Positions 36,463 through 43,911 of a DNA stretch of 64,000 bases are shown piece by piece. The notes beneath the pieces are model-generated. The model saw nothing but the letters and a program-made list of their open reading frames with translations, searched no databases and had not been told where the DNA came from. Position 1 is the stretch's first letter. Every line of letters starts with the position of its first letter. The stretch is taken from the NCBI RefSeq assembly GCF_019977275.1, contig NZ_AP024650.1, positions 3,224,001 through 3,288,000 on the forward strand, written 5' to 3'. Origin of the DNA: Arthrobacter sp. StoSoilB19. Its GTDB lineage: Bacteria > Actinomycetota > Actinomycetes > Actinomycetales > Micrococcaceae. The position numbers were made by a program, and so were the translations under genes.

Positions 36463-36840
36463 TCAGGGATCGAGCCGCTTGCGCAGGAGGCAGAACTCGT
36501 TGCCTTCCGGGTCCTGCAGCACGTGCCACTGCTCGTCGCCGGTCTGCCCCACGTCGGCCGGCCGTGCGCCGAGGGCCAGCAGGCGTTCCAGCTCCGCGTC
36601 CTGGTCCCGGTCCACGGGGTTGACGTCGATATGCAGCGGAAGCCTCCCCACCCGCGGATTGCTGCTGGGGCTCAGGAAGATAGTGGGCTGCAGACCGCCA
36701 AAACCGGCATCGGGCGGTCCGATCTCGATCGCACCATCCTCCCGGTCGATCTCCACATAACCCAGGACCCCGCTCCAGAACCGCGCAAGCAGTTCCGGGT
36801 CGGCACAGTTCAGGACCAGTTCGCTGATACGGCATGACAT
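36463..36840 (-). CDS. VOC-family (glyoxalase/bleomycin-resistance fold) protein
   Basis: The 125-aa protein starts MSCRISELVLNCADPE and ends QDPEGNEFCLLRKRL, the paired beta-alpha-beta pattern of VOC proteins, with possible metal ligands in the HIDV and EFC segments. The function is not predictable from sequence. The longer frame upstream extends into a repeat cluster and is rejected. Confidence 0.8.
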   Translation of the reverse strand: MSCRISELVLNCADPELLARFWSGVLGYVEIDREDGAIEIGPPDAGFGGLQPTIFLSPSSNPRVGRLPLHIDVNPVDRDQDAELERLLALGARPADVGQTGDEQWHVLQDPEGNEFCLLRKRLDP

Positions 36841-36931
36841 GGTGCCAGTGTACGGACGGGCCGCGGCTGCATGCGGGCGGACACGGACAGGAAGGCACGA
36901 CGGCGGCACGCACCTCGCGCGGCAACTCGCC

Positions 36932-37088
36932 TTCGACGCGCATCGCCTTTCCCGACGCGCAGGGTTGTTCTCGACGCGCGTAGTTGTTCTCGACGCGCGT
37001 AGTTGTTCTCGACGCGGATATTCCCCTCCGCGGCCCAAATATCCGGGGCGCAAAGGCAACTGCGGGTCGAAAGTGAACATGCGCGTCG
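36932..37088. repeat. GCGCGTCGA repeat cluster, family D
   Basis: Units with core TCGACGCGC occur at about 36932, 36951, 36971, 36990 and 37009, then an inverted relative (TGCGCGTCG) at 37080. Two are full direct copies with TAGTTGTTC spacers. Isolated similar cores occur at about 22920, 29859 and 49306, all intergenic. Confidence 0.7.
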
Positions 37089-37142
37089 TGACAAGGGCGG
37101 GCTGAACCACAGCTGGACGGGCAACCCAGCCCGGCGGGAGGC

Positions 37143-37177
37143 GGCGCCGCTGCGTGGGGGGTGTTAGCAGCGGCGCC
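37143..37177. terminator. Hairpin beyond the SipW operon
   Basis: 11-bp stem GGCGCCGCTGC/GCAGCGGCGCC located 32 nt beyond the operon's last stop. A T-rich tail is present only on the plus strand, so its direction is uncertain. Confidence 0.45.
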
Positions 37178-37208
37178 TTCTTCCGTCGGGCTGGCGGTGG
37201 ACCGGCGC

Positions 37209-37703
37209 CTAGAAGGTCGTGGACAAGCAGGTGACTTTGTTGCTGTTGTTTCCTTGTTCCAGTGACACGGTGGCTGACGCGGTGGTCTGCACCTGGTTCG
37301 CGTATGTCGCTGTGACACGGATGGTGAGTGGGGTGGTGGTCCTGTTGGCCAGCACGATCTGCGAGTTGATGGTCAGGGTGATGGTGCTGGTTGTTCCCAG
37401 GCTTACGGACTCGTTGTAGGAGGGCCCATACGTGCCGTTCGACTGGAGTGCGGCGTAGGTAAGTGTCGTTGGCGCCGTCGTCCCCACCGCTGACAAGGTT
37501 GCGGTTTGCCGCGGGTTGTCATTGGTGCAGGTGAATCCCGAGAACTGGTTCGGCCACGCGCCGGAGGCAGTGACGGTCATGGTGGCCGTGGCGCTCTGCT
37601 GCCAGAGGGCCGAGGCCGAGGCGCCGCCTATGCCCAGCAGCACCGTGAGGATGAAGGCCCCGACGGCGAGGCCCGCACCGGGAGCATTCCGGATCCGTGC
37701 CAT
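37209..37703 (-). CDS. SipW-type signal peptide secreted protein
   Basis: The 164-aa protein has an N-terminal signal resembling SipW-dependent peptides: hydrophobic 13-33, then SALW with tryptophan at 34 where other family members have it. The mature part is Thr/Ser-rich beta-type sequence with two cysteines (C58 region and C160 region) that could form a disulfide. It follows the peptidase stop with no gap (TAGATG), as the last gene of the operon. Function is unknown; such proteins in Bacillus build TasA-type fibres. Confidence 0.75.
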   Translation of the reverse strand: MARIRNAPGAGLAVGAFILTVLLGIGGASASALWQQSATATMTVTASGAWPNQFSGFTCTNDNPRQTATLSAVGTTAPTTLTYAALQSNGTYGPSYNESVSLGTTSTITLTINSQIVLANRTTTPLTIRVTATYANQVQTTASATVSLEQGNNSNKVTCLSTTF

Positions 37704-38348
37704 CTACTGCGCCCCGGCGGCCGCGTTGTCCCGGGAACGGGTCTTGCGGACCGACCTGTACACGGTGATGGCTCCGTAGCCGATGAGTGCCACGGCAGCG
37801 ATGACTGTCCAGGTCCCACGGTCGGAATTCCCCAGGAAGTTGGCCACGAAACCCACGTACGGGACTGCGTAGAACAGCTTGCCCTTGACCTGGATGGCGC
37901 GGACGGGGTTCTCATCGTTGGCGCCGTTGTTGTCGCCCTTGGTGATCAGTGTCTTCTCGCCCTGCTGGGTGGACCCGAACCCCACGATCCGGTGCGTCTC
38001 CACATCGGGCCGGCCTGAGTAGAGCTGGAAAGTGATGACGTCACCATATTTCAGCTCATCAAACGGGGCAGGTTTCATCACCATGAACGTGCCCGGCGGG
38101 TACTTCTGCGCCATGGATTTGGTCAGCACCGTGTAGGTCTGCGAACCCGTCGCCACCGGAACCACGATGAGGACCAGGGCGGCGAACAGTGACACCAGCA
38201 TGGCTGCCATGCTCAGGAAACGTCCGACGACGGCCCAGGCGGCAGTGCGCCTTCGTCCACGCTGCCGGGTGGTTGCCGGAGTCCCGCTCCGCGGTTCTGT
38301 CGGGTCGGCTTCGCCGCCCAGCAGGCGTTCGGTCAGGTCAGCAGCCAC
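37704..38348 (-). CDS. sipW: SipW-type signal peptidase I
   Basis: The 214-aa peptidase of the ER/SipW-like S26B class has the nucleophile serine at 78 (LTKSMAQ) and the catalytic histidine at 119 (ETHRIVG), a Ser-His pair in place of the Ser-Lys of LepB. Two membrane segments at about 48-68 and 180-198. It starts at GTG 38348, overlapping the upstream gene by 11 nt. It lies in the middle of three genes with SipW-type signals, strongly suggesting that it matures them. Confidence 0.88.
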   Translation of the reverse strand: MAADLTERLLGGEADPTEPRSGTPATTRQRGRRRTAAWAVVGRFLSMAAMLVSLFAALVLIVVPVATGSQTYTVLTKSMAQKYPPGTFMVMKPAPFDELKYGDVITFQLYSGRPDVETHRIVGFGSTQQGEKTLITKGDNNGANDENPVRAIQVKGKLFYAVPYVGFVANFLGNSDRGTWTVIAAVALIGYGAITVYRSVRKTRSRDNAAAGAQ

Positions 38349-38946
38349 TGGGCACCCCGCAGAGCTGACGTGCGGTGAGTTGGAGCGAGATGTTCACTGC
38401 CTGTCCTTTCACTGTGGAGGGGGCGCTGGTGCTCAGGCTCACCTGGAAACAGAAGACGGTGGAACCGCCTTTGGCAACCGTGGGCGAGACAAGCCCTGCG
38501 GTACTGATTGACGCGAAGCCTGTGGCGGTGCTGCATTCCGCGGAGGAAGCCGCAGTTTTGGCGTTGACGCTGACGTAACTGGCGAGGGTTCCGCCGCTGA
38601 CGTTTGCGATGGTGGGCTGGCCTGCCGTGATCGCCGTGTTGAACTGGCCGCCGGCATTGGTGTTGTTGGTGACCACCACTCCGCCGTAGACCGAGGTGCC
38701 CGGGCCCAGTGTCCCTGCGGGAGAAAGGGTCAAGGTGGCAGCCGAACCGTCAGCAAGGGTCATTGTGGTTGTTTGTCCCGTGTTGACCGCCGTCAGCGCC
38801 GTATCGAACGACGCCGACGTGATGGTCCCAGGGGAGGCTGATGCCGCCGCGCTCCACAACGCGTAGGTTCCCTGAACGGTGAACAGTCCCAGGACCACTG
38901 CAACGGCGGTCAGCGCTGCCGCCTGCAGCCTGCGCTTGGTGCGCAT
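38338..38946 (-). CDS. SipW-type signal peptide secreted protein
   Basis: The 202-aa protein begins MRTKRRLQAAALTAVAVV, with a signal ending near TYALW (W31). The mature part is Ala/Thr/Ser-rich and has about four cysteines, two near AECSTA and VFCFQV and two at the end. AGGAGG precedes ATG 38946. Its 3' end overlaps the peptidase start by 11 nt. A long N-terminal extension in the raw frame is rejected. Confidence 0.75.
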   Translation of the reverse strand: MRTKRRLQAAALTAVAVVLGLFTVQGTYALWSAAASASPGTITSASFDTALTAVNTGQTTTMTLADGSAATLTLSPAGTLGPGTSVYGGVVVTNNTNAGGQFNTAITAGQPTIANVSGGTLASYVSVNAKTAASSAECSTATGFASISTAGLVSPTVAKGGSTVFCFQVSLSTSAPSTVKGQAVNISLQLTARQLCGVPSGC

Positions 38947-39020
38947 GGTTCCTCCTGGTCCTGATTCCTGGCTTCGGTCAATCCAGGCGGGTGACCTTGA
39001 GGCCACCCGCCTGCGCAAGG

Positions 39021-39563
39021 CTAGGAAAGACCGGTCTGGGTCACCTGGGTCAGCTGGAACGCCACGTTGTTGAAGTTGTAATTCGCTGTGGTGTCCGCGC
39101 GGCCGGCAGTGCTGGACAGGAACTCAAAGGTGATTGTCGCGGTGACCGTCTGGGCTGAACCCGTCGGCAGCAGCGGGTTGGCTACGGGCGCGCCGGCAAC
39201 GGTAAGAGCCGGACCGGTCACAGACACGTTGGCGGTCGTGAAGCCGTTGGTCGCGGTGATGCCAGTGGTTGCCACGTTGGCGGCCATCTTGTTGCCGACC
39301 AGGGTTACCGTCAGATCCTGGGTGAAGGTGAGCTTGTCGCCCGGGACCACCTTGTAGGTGCTGATGTCGGCAATCGTGGTGCCCGCACGGTCCTTCCAAA
39401 CACCGGATGCAGTCTTGGCAACGTTCAAGTCACCGGCAACGATGGTTCCCGGAGCCGCAATTGCCTCCGCGTTCCAGTTGGCCAGGGTTCCCCCGCCGCC
39501 CAGCAACAGTGCTGCGCCAACGGCGATGGCTGCGGTTCCCTTAATCAGAGTGCTGTTCTTCAT
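39021..39563 (-). CDS. SipW-type signal peptide secreted protein (TasA-like)
   Basis: The 180-aa protein opens the operon. The signal peptide ends around GTLANW (W30), and the mature chain is predicted beta-rich, repeating T/V/A-rich strands, with no cysteine. Its style fits the alternate-signal exported proteins (TasA/camelysin relatives) made with SipW peptidases. GAGGGGACATC precedes the ATG. Confidence 0.78.
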   Translation of the reverse strand: MKNSTLIKGTAAIAVGAALLLGGGGTLANWNAEAIAAPGTIVAGDLNVAKTASGVWKDRAGTTIADISTYKVVPGDKLTFTQDLTVTLVGNKMAANVATTGITATNGFTTANVSVTGPALTVAGAPVANPLLPTGSAQTVTATITFEFLSSTAGRADTTANYNFNNVAFQLTQVTQTGLS

Positions 39564-39718
39564 GATGTCCCCTCAGACTTTTTATGTGTGCGTTTTGTCT
39601 AGCTGGGGACAACATTGCCGTGCCAAGCTCAGGAAGTGAGGGGGTAAAACGTCAACGAAAGCTCAAGTTATTTGAAATTTCAACCAGCCCCTGACCTGCA
39701 CTTCCATCGGAATGCAGC

Positions 39719-40372
39719 TCATTTCTGCTCCAGTAACAGCCGGCACCAGGCATCGGTCAGCCAGTCTGCGAACCGTTCCGGACTCCACCCGCGCTGGTCC
39801 ACCAGCAGCACCCAGTATTCGGGCCCGTTCATGCTCCATACGGCGTCGGCAAGCTCTTCGGCAGGCCGGTCCGTCCGCAGTTCCCCGGTGGAGGCAAGGT
39901 CCTCAACGAACTTCAGCATGTTGGCCGCGCGCCGGTTGGAGATTTCCTGCCACAGTGCTGCGCAGTCGGGATCCGTGCCGGCGGCATCGCGCAACGCCAC
40001 GTATACCGGAGCCAGGCGCGGCTGGATGCGGGCCAGAGCATGGGCGTAGATGGAAATCTTTTCGGCTGCCGCCTTCGCCTCCCGCATTCGGATTACATAG
40101 TCGCGGCGCTCGGCGGGCACCGCCTGGCCGGTCCCGGAGATGGCCGTTTCCACCACTTCCCGCAGGAGGTCCGGTTTTCGGCCGATGGTGGCATAGATGG
40201 TGTCGACGGCGACGCCAGCCCGCCGTGCGATGCCGGCCACGGTGCTGGAACGGTAGCCCTCCCCCACAAAAAGTTCACGGGCAGCAGCCAACACGGCGTC
40301 GCGGGTGGCCGCCGCCTGTTCCTTCCGGAGCGGCGAGTGATAGCGGCGGGCCGGGGCATTGACTGCATCCAT
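39719..40372 (-). CDS. TetR-family regulator
   Basis: The 217-aa protein has an N-terminal TetR helix-turn-helix (GYRSSTVAGIARRAGVAVDTIYATIG, split here into short segments) and a C-terminal ligand-binding region. It is divergent from a flavin monooxygenase gene, and a perfect palindrome lies in the gap, so it most likely represses that gene and itself. The ligand is unknown. Confidence 0.88.
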   Translation of the reverse strand: MDAVNAPARRYHSPLRKEQAAATRDAVLAAARELFVGEGYRSSTVAGIARRAGVAVDTIYATIGRKPDLLREVVETAISGTGQAVPAERRDYVIRMREAKAAAEKISIYAHALARIQPRLAPVYVALRDAAGTDPDCAALWQEISNRRAANMLKFVEDLASTGELRTDRPAEELADAVWSMNGPEYWVLLVDQRGWSPERFADWLTDAWCRLLLEQK

Positions 40373-40390
40373 CGGGAGGCCTACCCTAAT

Positions 40391-40415
40391 TTCATCCGAA
40401 GTATATTCGGATGAA
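40391..40415. promoter_or_regulatory. TetR operator
   Basis: Perfect 10-bp inverted repeat TTCATCCGAA / TTCGGATGAA around a GTATA centre, 19 nt upstream of the tetR start and 106 nt upstream of the monooxygenase. Confidence 0.75.
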
Positions 40416-40520
40416 TCTTAGCAGGAAGCCCGGACAGGCAGTAGCGAACCCGCAAGGCGGCGGCAAAAGCCGCAACGCCGTGGCAGGCTCACAGCAGTCC
40501 GGGGCGGAAGGGCAGGCGTC

Positions 40521-41648
40521 ATGTCAGAGCACTTCGATACGGTCGTCATCGGCGGCGGCCAGGCGGGTTTGGCCATGGGCTACCACCTGTCCCTCCTCAA
40601 GCGCCCCTACGTCATCCTGGATGAGAACGCCAGTACCGGGGACAGCTGGCGCAGCCGCTGGGACTCCCTCCGGCTGTTCACCCCGGCCCGGTACGACGCC
40701 CTTCCCGGCAGCCGCTACCCGGCTCCTCCGTGGTCCTACCCGTCCCGGGAGGAGTTTGCCGGTTACCTGAGCAGCTACGCGGAAAGATTCGCGCTGCCGA
40801 TCCGGAACAACGTCCGGGTCACCAGCCTCAGCCGCAGCGGACATCACTTCGTCATTGAAACCGAGAGCGGCCGGCAGTTCGAGGCGGACAACGTGGTGGT
40901 CGCCGCCGGCTGGGACCGGAAGCCCAAAGTTCCGGCATTCGCACATCACCTCAACCCTGACATCCAGCAGTTCACGGCGGCAAGCTACAGGAACCCAGGA
41001 GACCTCGCCCCGGGCCCGGCCCTGGTGGTCGGCGCGGGCAATTCGGGCGCGGACATTGCCCTGGAGCTGGCCACCAGCCGCACGACATATCTCTCCGGCA
41101 GGCATCCCGGCGAGATTCCTTGGCCCATCGACGGCGTGGCAGCAAGGCCACTGACCCTCGCGGTCTTCTTCGCTTTCTCCCACGTCCTGACGCTCAACAC
41201 GCCGATGGGCCGCAAGGCCCGCCCACAAATCCTTGCGCACAGCGGACCACTGGTCAGGGTGAAAAACCGGGACCTGGTGCGTGCCGGCGTCGAACGCGTC
41301 CCCAGGACGGAGGGCGTCAAGGACGGCCGCCCGTTGCTGGCGGACGGCCGGACCCTTGAGGTCGCCAACGTCATGTGGTGCACCGGCTTCCGGCCCGCGC
41401 TGGAGTGGATCCGTCTGCCAGTGTTCGGCCCGGACGGCGAGCCGGAGCAGCACCGCGGCGTCGCAAGGGCGCAGGCGGGGCTCTACTTCCTGGGCGCCGT
41501 CTTCCAGCAGTCGCTGGCGTCCTCCATGGTCCACGGCGTAGGCACGGACGCAGCCTTCATCGCCAGGCACGTCGCAGCAACCAAGGCATCCACGGCAACA
41601 AAGACACCGGCCGGCGTCAGGCCGGAAGGTTCAGCTGCTCCACAATGA
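40521..41648 (+). CDS. FAD-dependent monooxygenase (flavin-containing monooxygenase family)
   Basis: The 375-aa protein has the FAD motif GGGQAG at 11-16 and an NADPH motif around GAGNSGADIALELA. It is shorter than typical FMOs (about 450-550 aa) but of the small CzcO-like class. It is the likely target of the divergent TetR. Substrate unknown. Its last 32 nt overlap the converging esterase gene. Confidence 0.85.
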   Translation: MSEHFDTVVIGGGQAGLAMGYHLSLLKRPYVILDENASTGDSWRSRWDSLRLFTPARYDALPGSRYPAPPWSYPSREEFAGYLSSYAERFALPIRNNVRVTSLSRSGHHFVIETESGRQFEADNVVVAAGWDRKPKVPAFAHHLNPDIQQFTAASYRNPGDLAPGPALVVGAGNSGADIALELATSRTTYLSGRHPGEIPWPIDGVAARPLTLAVFFAFSHVLTLNTPMGRKARPQILAHSGPLVRVKNRDLVRAGVERVPRTEGVKDGRPLLADGRTLEVANVMWCTGFRPALEWIRLPVFGPDGEPEQHRGVARAQAGLYFLGAVFQQSLASSMVHGVGTDAAFIARHVAATKASTATKTPAGVRPEGSAAPQ

Positions 41649-42318
41649 TCCGCGCGGTTCCGGGGTCGCCCAGGATCCTGAAGTGTCCCGCCACCGGGAG
41701 TTCAATGTTGGTGGCACCGGGAAGGACGCTCCCCTCCGGAATGTGCGGATCGAACGGCCCGTAGATGGACGTGATGCGGCTGTTGATGGTCAGTTCACGG
41801 GACATCTGGAGGGTCAGGGCGTTGCGCGGCGAGAAGATCCGGAGGCTGGGCAGCAGCATGTACCGGGCGTAGCGCGAGCCGGAAAACGGTGCGCACACGG
41901 CGATCATCCGGTCGATCCGGTGCTCCGGGTCCAGGGACAGCATGGCGTACTTCCCAATCAGGCCGCCCTTGCTGTGCGCCACCAGGATGGCATCGCGCAG
42001 TCCCGCCTCCTCCAGGTGCTGGGCCACCAGCTTTGCAGCGTCCGGGACCTTCATCTTGTTGCGCTGCAGCACCGTGACCACGTGCACGGGATGCCCGGCG
42101 TCGTGGATGGCCTGGATGAGCGGCATCATGAACTGCCAGTTTTCGTACACGCCGGGAATGATCAGCACGGGCTGCCGGGTGCCGTTGCGGAAGGACTCCG
42201 GCTGCACGCGCGACAGGAATCCGCGGACCTGCCAGCCCGCGGCATAAACATAGTCCTGCGCCCACCACACGGCTTTTTGCAGCGGGCTGATGCGGGCTTC
42301 AGCGCCGGGATCACTCAT
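41617..42318 (-). CDS. Alpha/beta hydrolase, lipase/esterase type
   Basis: The 233-aa protein has the nucleophile elbow AHSKGG at 114-119 (S116), a variant of GxSxG with Ala first. PVLIIPGVYENW forms the oxyanion region, and a histidine near the end (VAGHFR) completes the triad. Likely an esterase or lipase acting on lipid or polyester; not secreted. It converges on the monooxygenase gene with a 32-bp overlap. Confidence 0.82.
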   Translation of the reverse strand: MSDPGAEARISPLQKAVWWAQDYVYAAGWQVRGFLSRVQPESFRNGTRQPVLIIPGVYENWQFMMPLIQAIHDAGHPVHVVTVLQRNKMKVPDAAKLVAQHLEEAGLRDAILVAHSKGGLIGKYAMLSLDPEHRIDRMIAVCAPFSGSRYARYMLLPSLRIFSPRNALTLQMSRELTINSRITSIYGPFDPHIPEGSVLPGATNIELPVAGHFRILGDPGTARIIVEQLNLPA

Positions 42319-42423
42319 GTGTCGAGAATAACCCGCTCCTGCGACACTTCCCGCAATGACGGCCCGGGGGAAGTGGAGCCGCAGCTGGACCTGGCGGATT
42401 GGCCCCGACCAGCTTCACCGTGA

Positions 42424-43002
42424 CTAGCGCTGGGTGCAGGCGTCGTCCACGAGGCGCCGGGCCAGGTTCAGGGCACGCTTGCCGTAGCGGGCGCCGTCGA
42501 GAACCGCGCCTGTTGCATAGGCCCCGTTGAGGACGATGAGCAACTCCTCGGCCAGCTCGCCAGGGTCCTGCGCACCGGCGTCGGCTGCCAGCGACTGGAA
42601 CCAGTCCCGCACCTGCTGCTTGTGCGCTGCCGCCACCAGATGGGCCGGGTGGTTGCCCTCCGGGAACTCGGTGTTCGTGTTCAGCATCGGGCAGCCGCGG
42701 TAGGTAGCACCGGCGGTATCTCCGGCCAACACCTCAAACACGGCAATGAGTTTCTCCCGGGCGTCGTCGCGTTCCCCGGCCGCCTGCCGCATCCGCTCGA
42801 ACCAGGCGTCCGCGCGTCCCTGAACGAACGCTGTGGCGAGGGCGTCCTTGGTGGGGAACTGGCGGTAGATGGTGGCGTTTCCCACCCCGCATTCCTTGAC
42901 CACCGTATCCATCCCGACCGCGCGGATTCCCCGCTGGTAGAACAGGCGCGTGGCCACCTCAAGCACATTGCGCCGGTTCTCCTCGCCGCTCTTGCGCGCC
43001 AC
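42424..43002 (-). CDS. TetR-family regulator
   Basis: The 192-aa protein starts at GTG 43002 (MARKSGEENRRN) after a GGGTGGGG-type site. It has a TetR helix-turn-helix (MDTVVKECGVGNATIYRQF), then a ligand domain. A longer start at 43077 would place coding sequence inside its own operator and is rejected. Divergent from the oxidoreductase gene at 43143, its probable target. Confidence 0.85.
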   Translation of the reverse strand: MARKSGEENRRNVLEVATRLFYQRGIRAVGMDTVVKECGVGNATIYRQFPTKDALATAFVQGRADAWFERMRQAAGERDDAREKLIAVFEVLAGDTAGATYRGCPMLNTNTEFPEGNHPAHLVAAAHKQQVRDWFQSLAADAGAQDPGELAEELLIVLNGAYATGAVLDGARYGKRALNLARRLVDDACTQR

Positions 43003-43059
43003 GGCAAACCCCACCCTTCCAAAACCCAAGCCAAAAAATGTACCGCCTTTAGTTTGACA

Positions 43060-43100
43060 GACGGATCGATCCGTCACAAACTAATGAGAACGATCCGTCA
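43060..43100. promoter_or_regulatory. TetR operators
   Basis: Perfect palindrome GACGGATCGATCCGTC at 43060-43075, and a half site CGATCCGTCA at 43091-43100. A TTGACA hexamer at 43054-43059 borders the palindrome, so binding should block the 43143 promoter. Confidence 0.7.
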
Positions 43101-43142
43101 CATCAGATCCGACCCGATAAATAAGAAGCTAAGGGAACCACC

Positions 43143-43820
43143 ATGAAGACTGCTGTCCTCGGAACCGGCACTGTCGGCCGCACCATCGCCACCCGCCTGG
43201 CAGAGCTCGGACATACCGTGACCATTGGCACCCGCAGCCCCGAAGCCACGCTCGGCCGCACTGAGGCCGACGCCATGGGCAACGCACCCTTCGCCACCTG
43301 GGCTGCAGCAAACCCGGGCGTCACGCTGGCCGGCTACGCAGAGGCCGCCGTCGGGGCAGAGCTCATCGTCAACGCCACCAACGGCAACGGATCCCTGGAT
43401 GCCCTGGCACAGGTAGGCGCGGAGAACCTTGACGGCAAGGTCATTCTGGATATCGCCAACCCGCTCGATTTCAGCCAGGGCATGCCGCCCACCCTGTTCG
43501 TCAAGGACACCGATTCACTCGGTGAGCAGATCCAGCGCGCTTTCCCCACCGCCCGCGTGGTGAAGTCCCTCAACACCCTCAATGCCGACCTCATGGCGCG
43601 TCCGGACACCCTTCCCGAGGCCAGCACTGTCTTCGTCTCCGGAAACGACGCGGACGCCAAGCACATGGTCACGGAACTGTTGAAGGATTTCGGCCACCAG
43701 GACGTCATCGACCTCGGGGACATCTCGACCGCCCGTGGCACGGAGATGCTCCTCCCTGTCTGGCTTCGCCTCTGGGGCGCCCTCGGCACGCCCGAGTTCA
43801 ACTTCAAGATCGTTCGCTGA
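43143..43820 (+). CDS. NADP(H)-binding oxidoreductase, F420-dependent NADP reductase-like
   Basis: The 225-aa protein has an N-terminal dinucleotide motif GTGTVG at 7-12 and follows the F420-dependent NADP reductase/ProC-like fold, with VKSLNTLNADLM and GDISTARGTEMLLPVW. Whether it uses F420 is not evident. It is divergent from and probably repressed by the TetR protein. Confidence 0.85.
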   Translation: MKTAVLGTGTVGRTIATRLAELGHTVTIGTRSPEATLGRTEADAMGNAPFATWAAANPGVTLAGYAEAAVGAELIVNATNGNGSLDALAQVGAENLDGKVILDIANPLDFSQGMPPTLFVKDTDSLGEQIQRAFPTARVVKSLNTLNADLMARPDTLPEASTVFVSGNDADAKHMVTELLKDFGHQDVIDLGDISTARGTEMLLPVWLRLWGALGTPEFNFKIVR

Positions 43821-43863
43821 CCCGGGGAACCGGTTCGGGACGCCAGCCTTGGGGTGACGTCCC

Positions 43864-43911
43864 GGCGGTCAGCAGTTGCGGCGGTCAGCAGTTCCTGCGG
43901 TCAGTAGTTGC
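43864..43911. repeat. Short tandem repeat at MFS 3' end
   Basis: Three near-copies of a 15-17 bp unit GCGGTCAGCAGTTG across the stop codon of the MFS gene. Confidence 0.6.

Larger units (their letters stand above)
36841..37208. other. Gene-free region with repeat cluster
   Basis: No gene is visible over about 370 bases. They hold the TCGACGCGC repeat cluster and a G+C hairpin, annotated separately. Confidence 0.6.

Noticed and set aside
36932..37088. CRISPR array
   Set aside because: Units are short, spacing is irregular and short, and no cas gene is near.
43002..43077. N-terminal extension of the TetR protein at 42424
   Set aside because: The coding would run through its own operator; GTG 43002 starts the conserved HTH.
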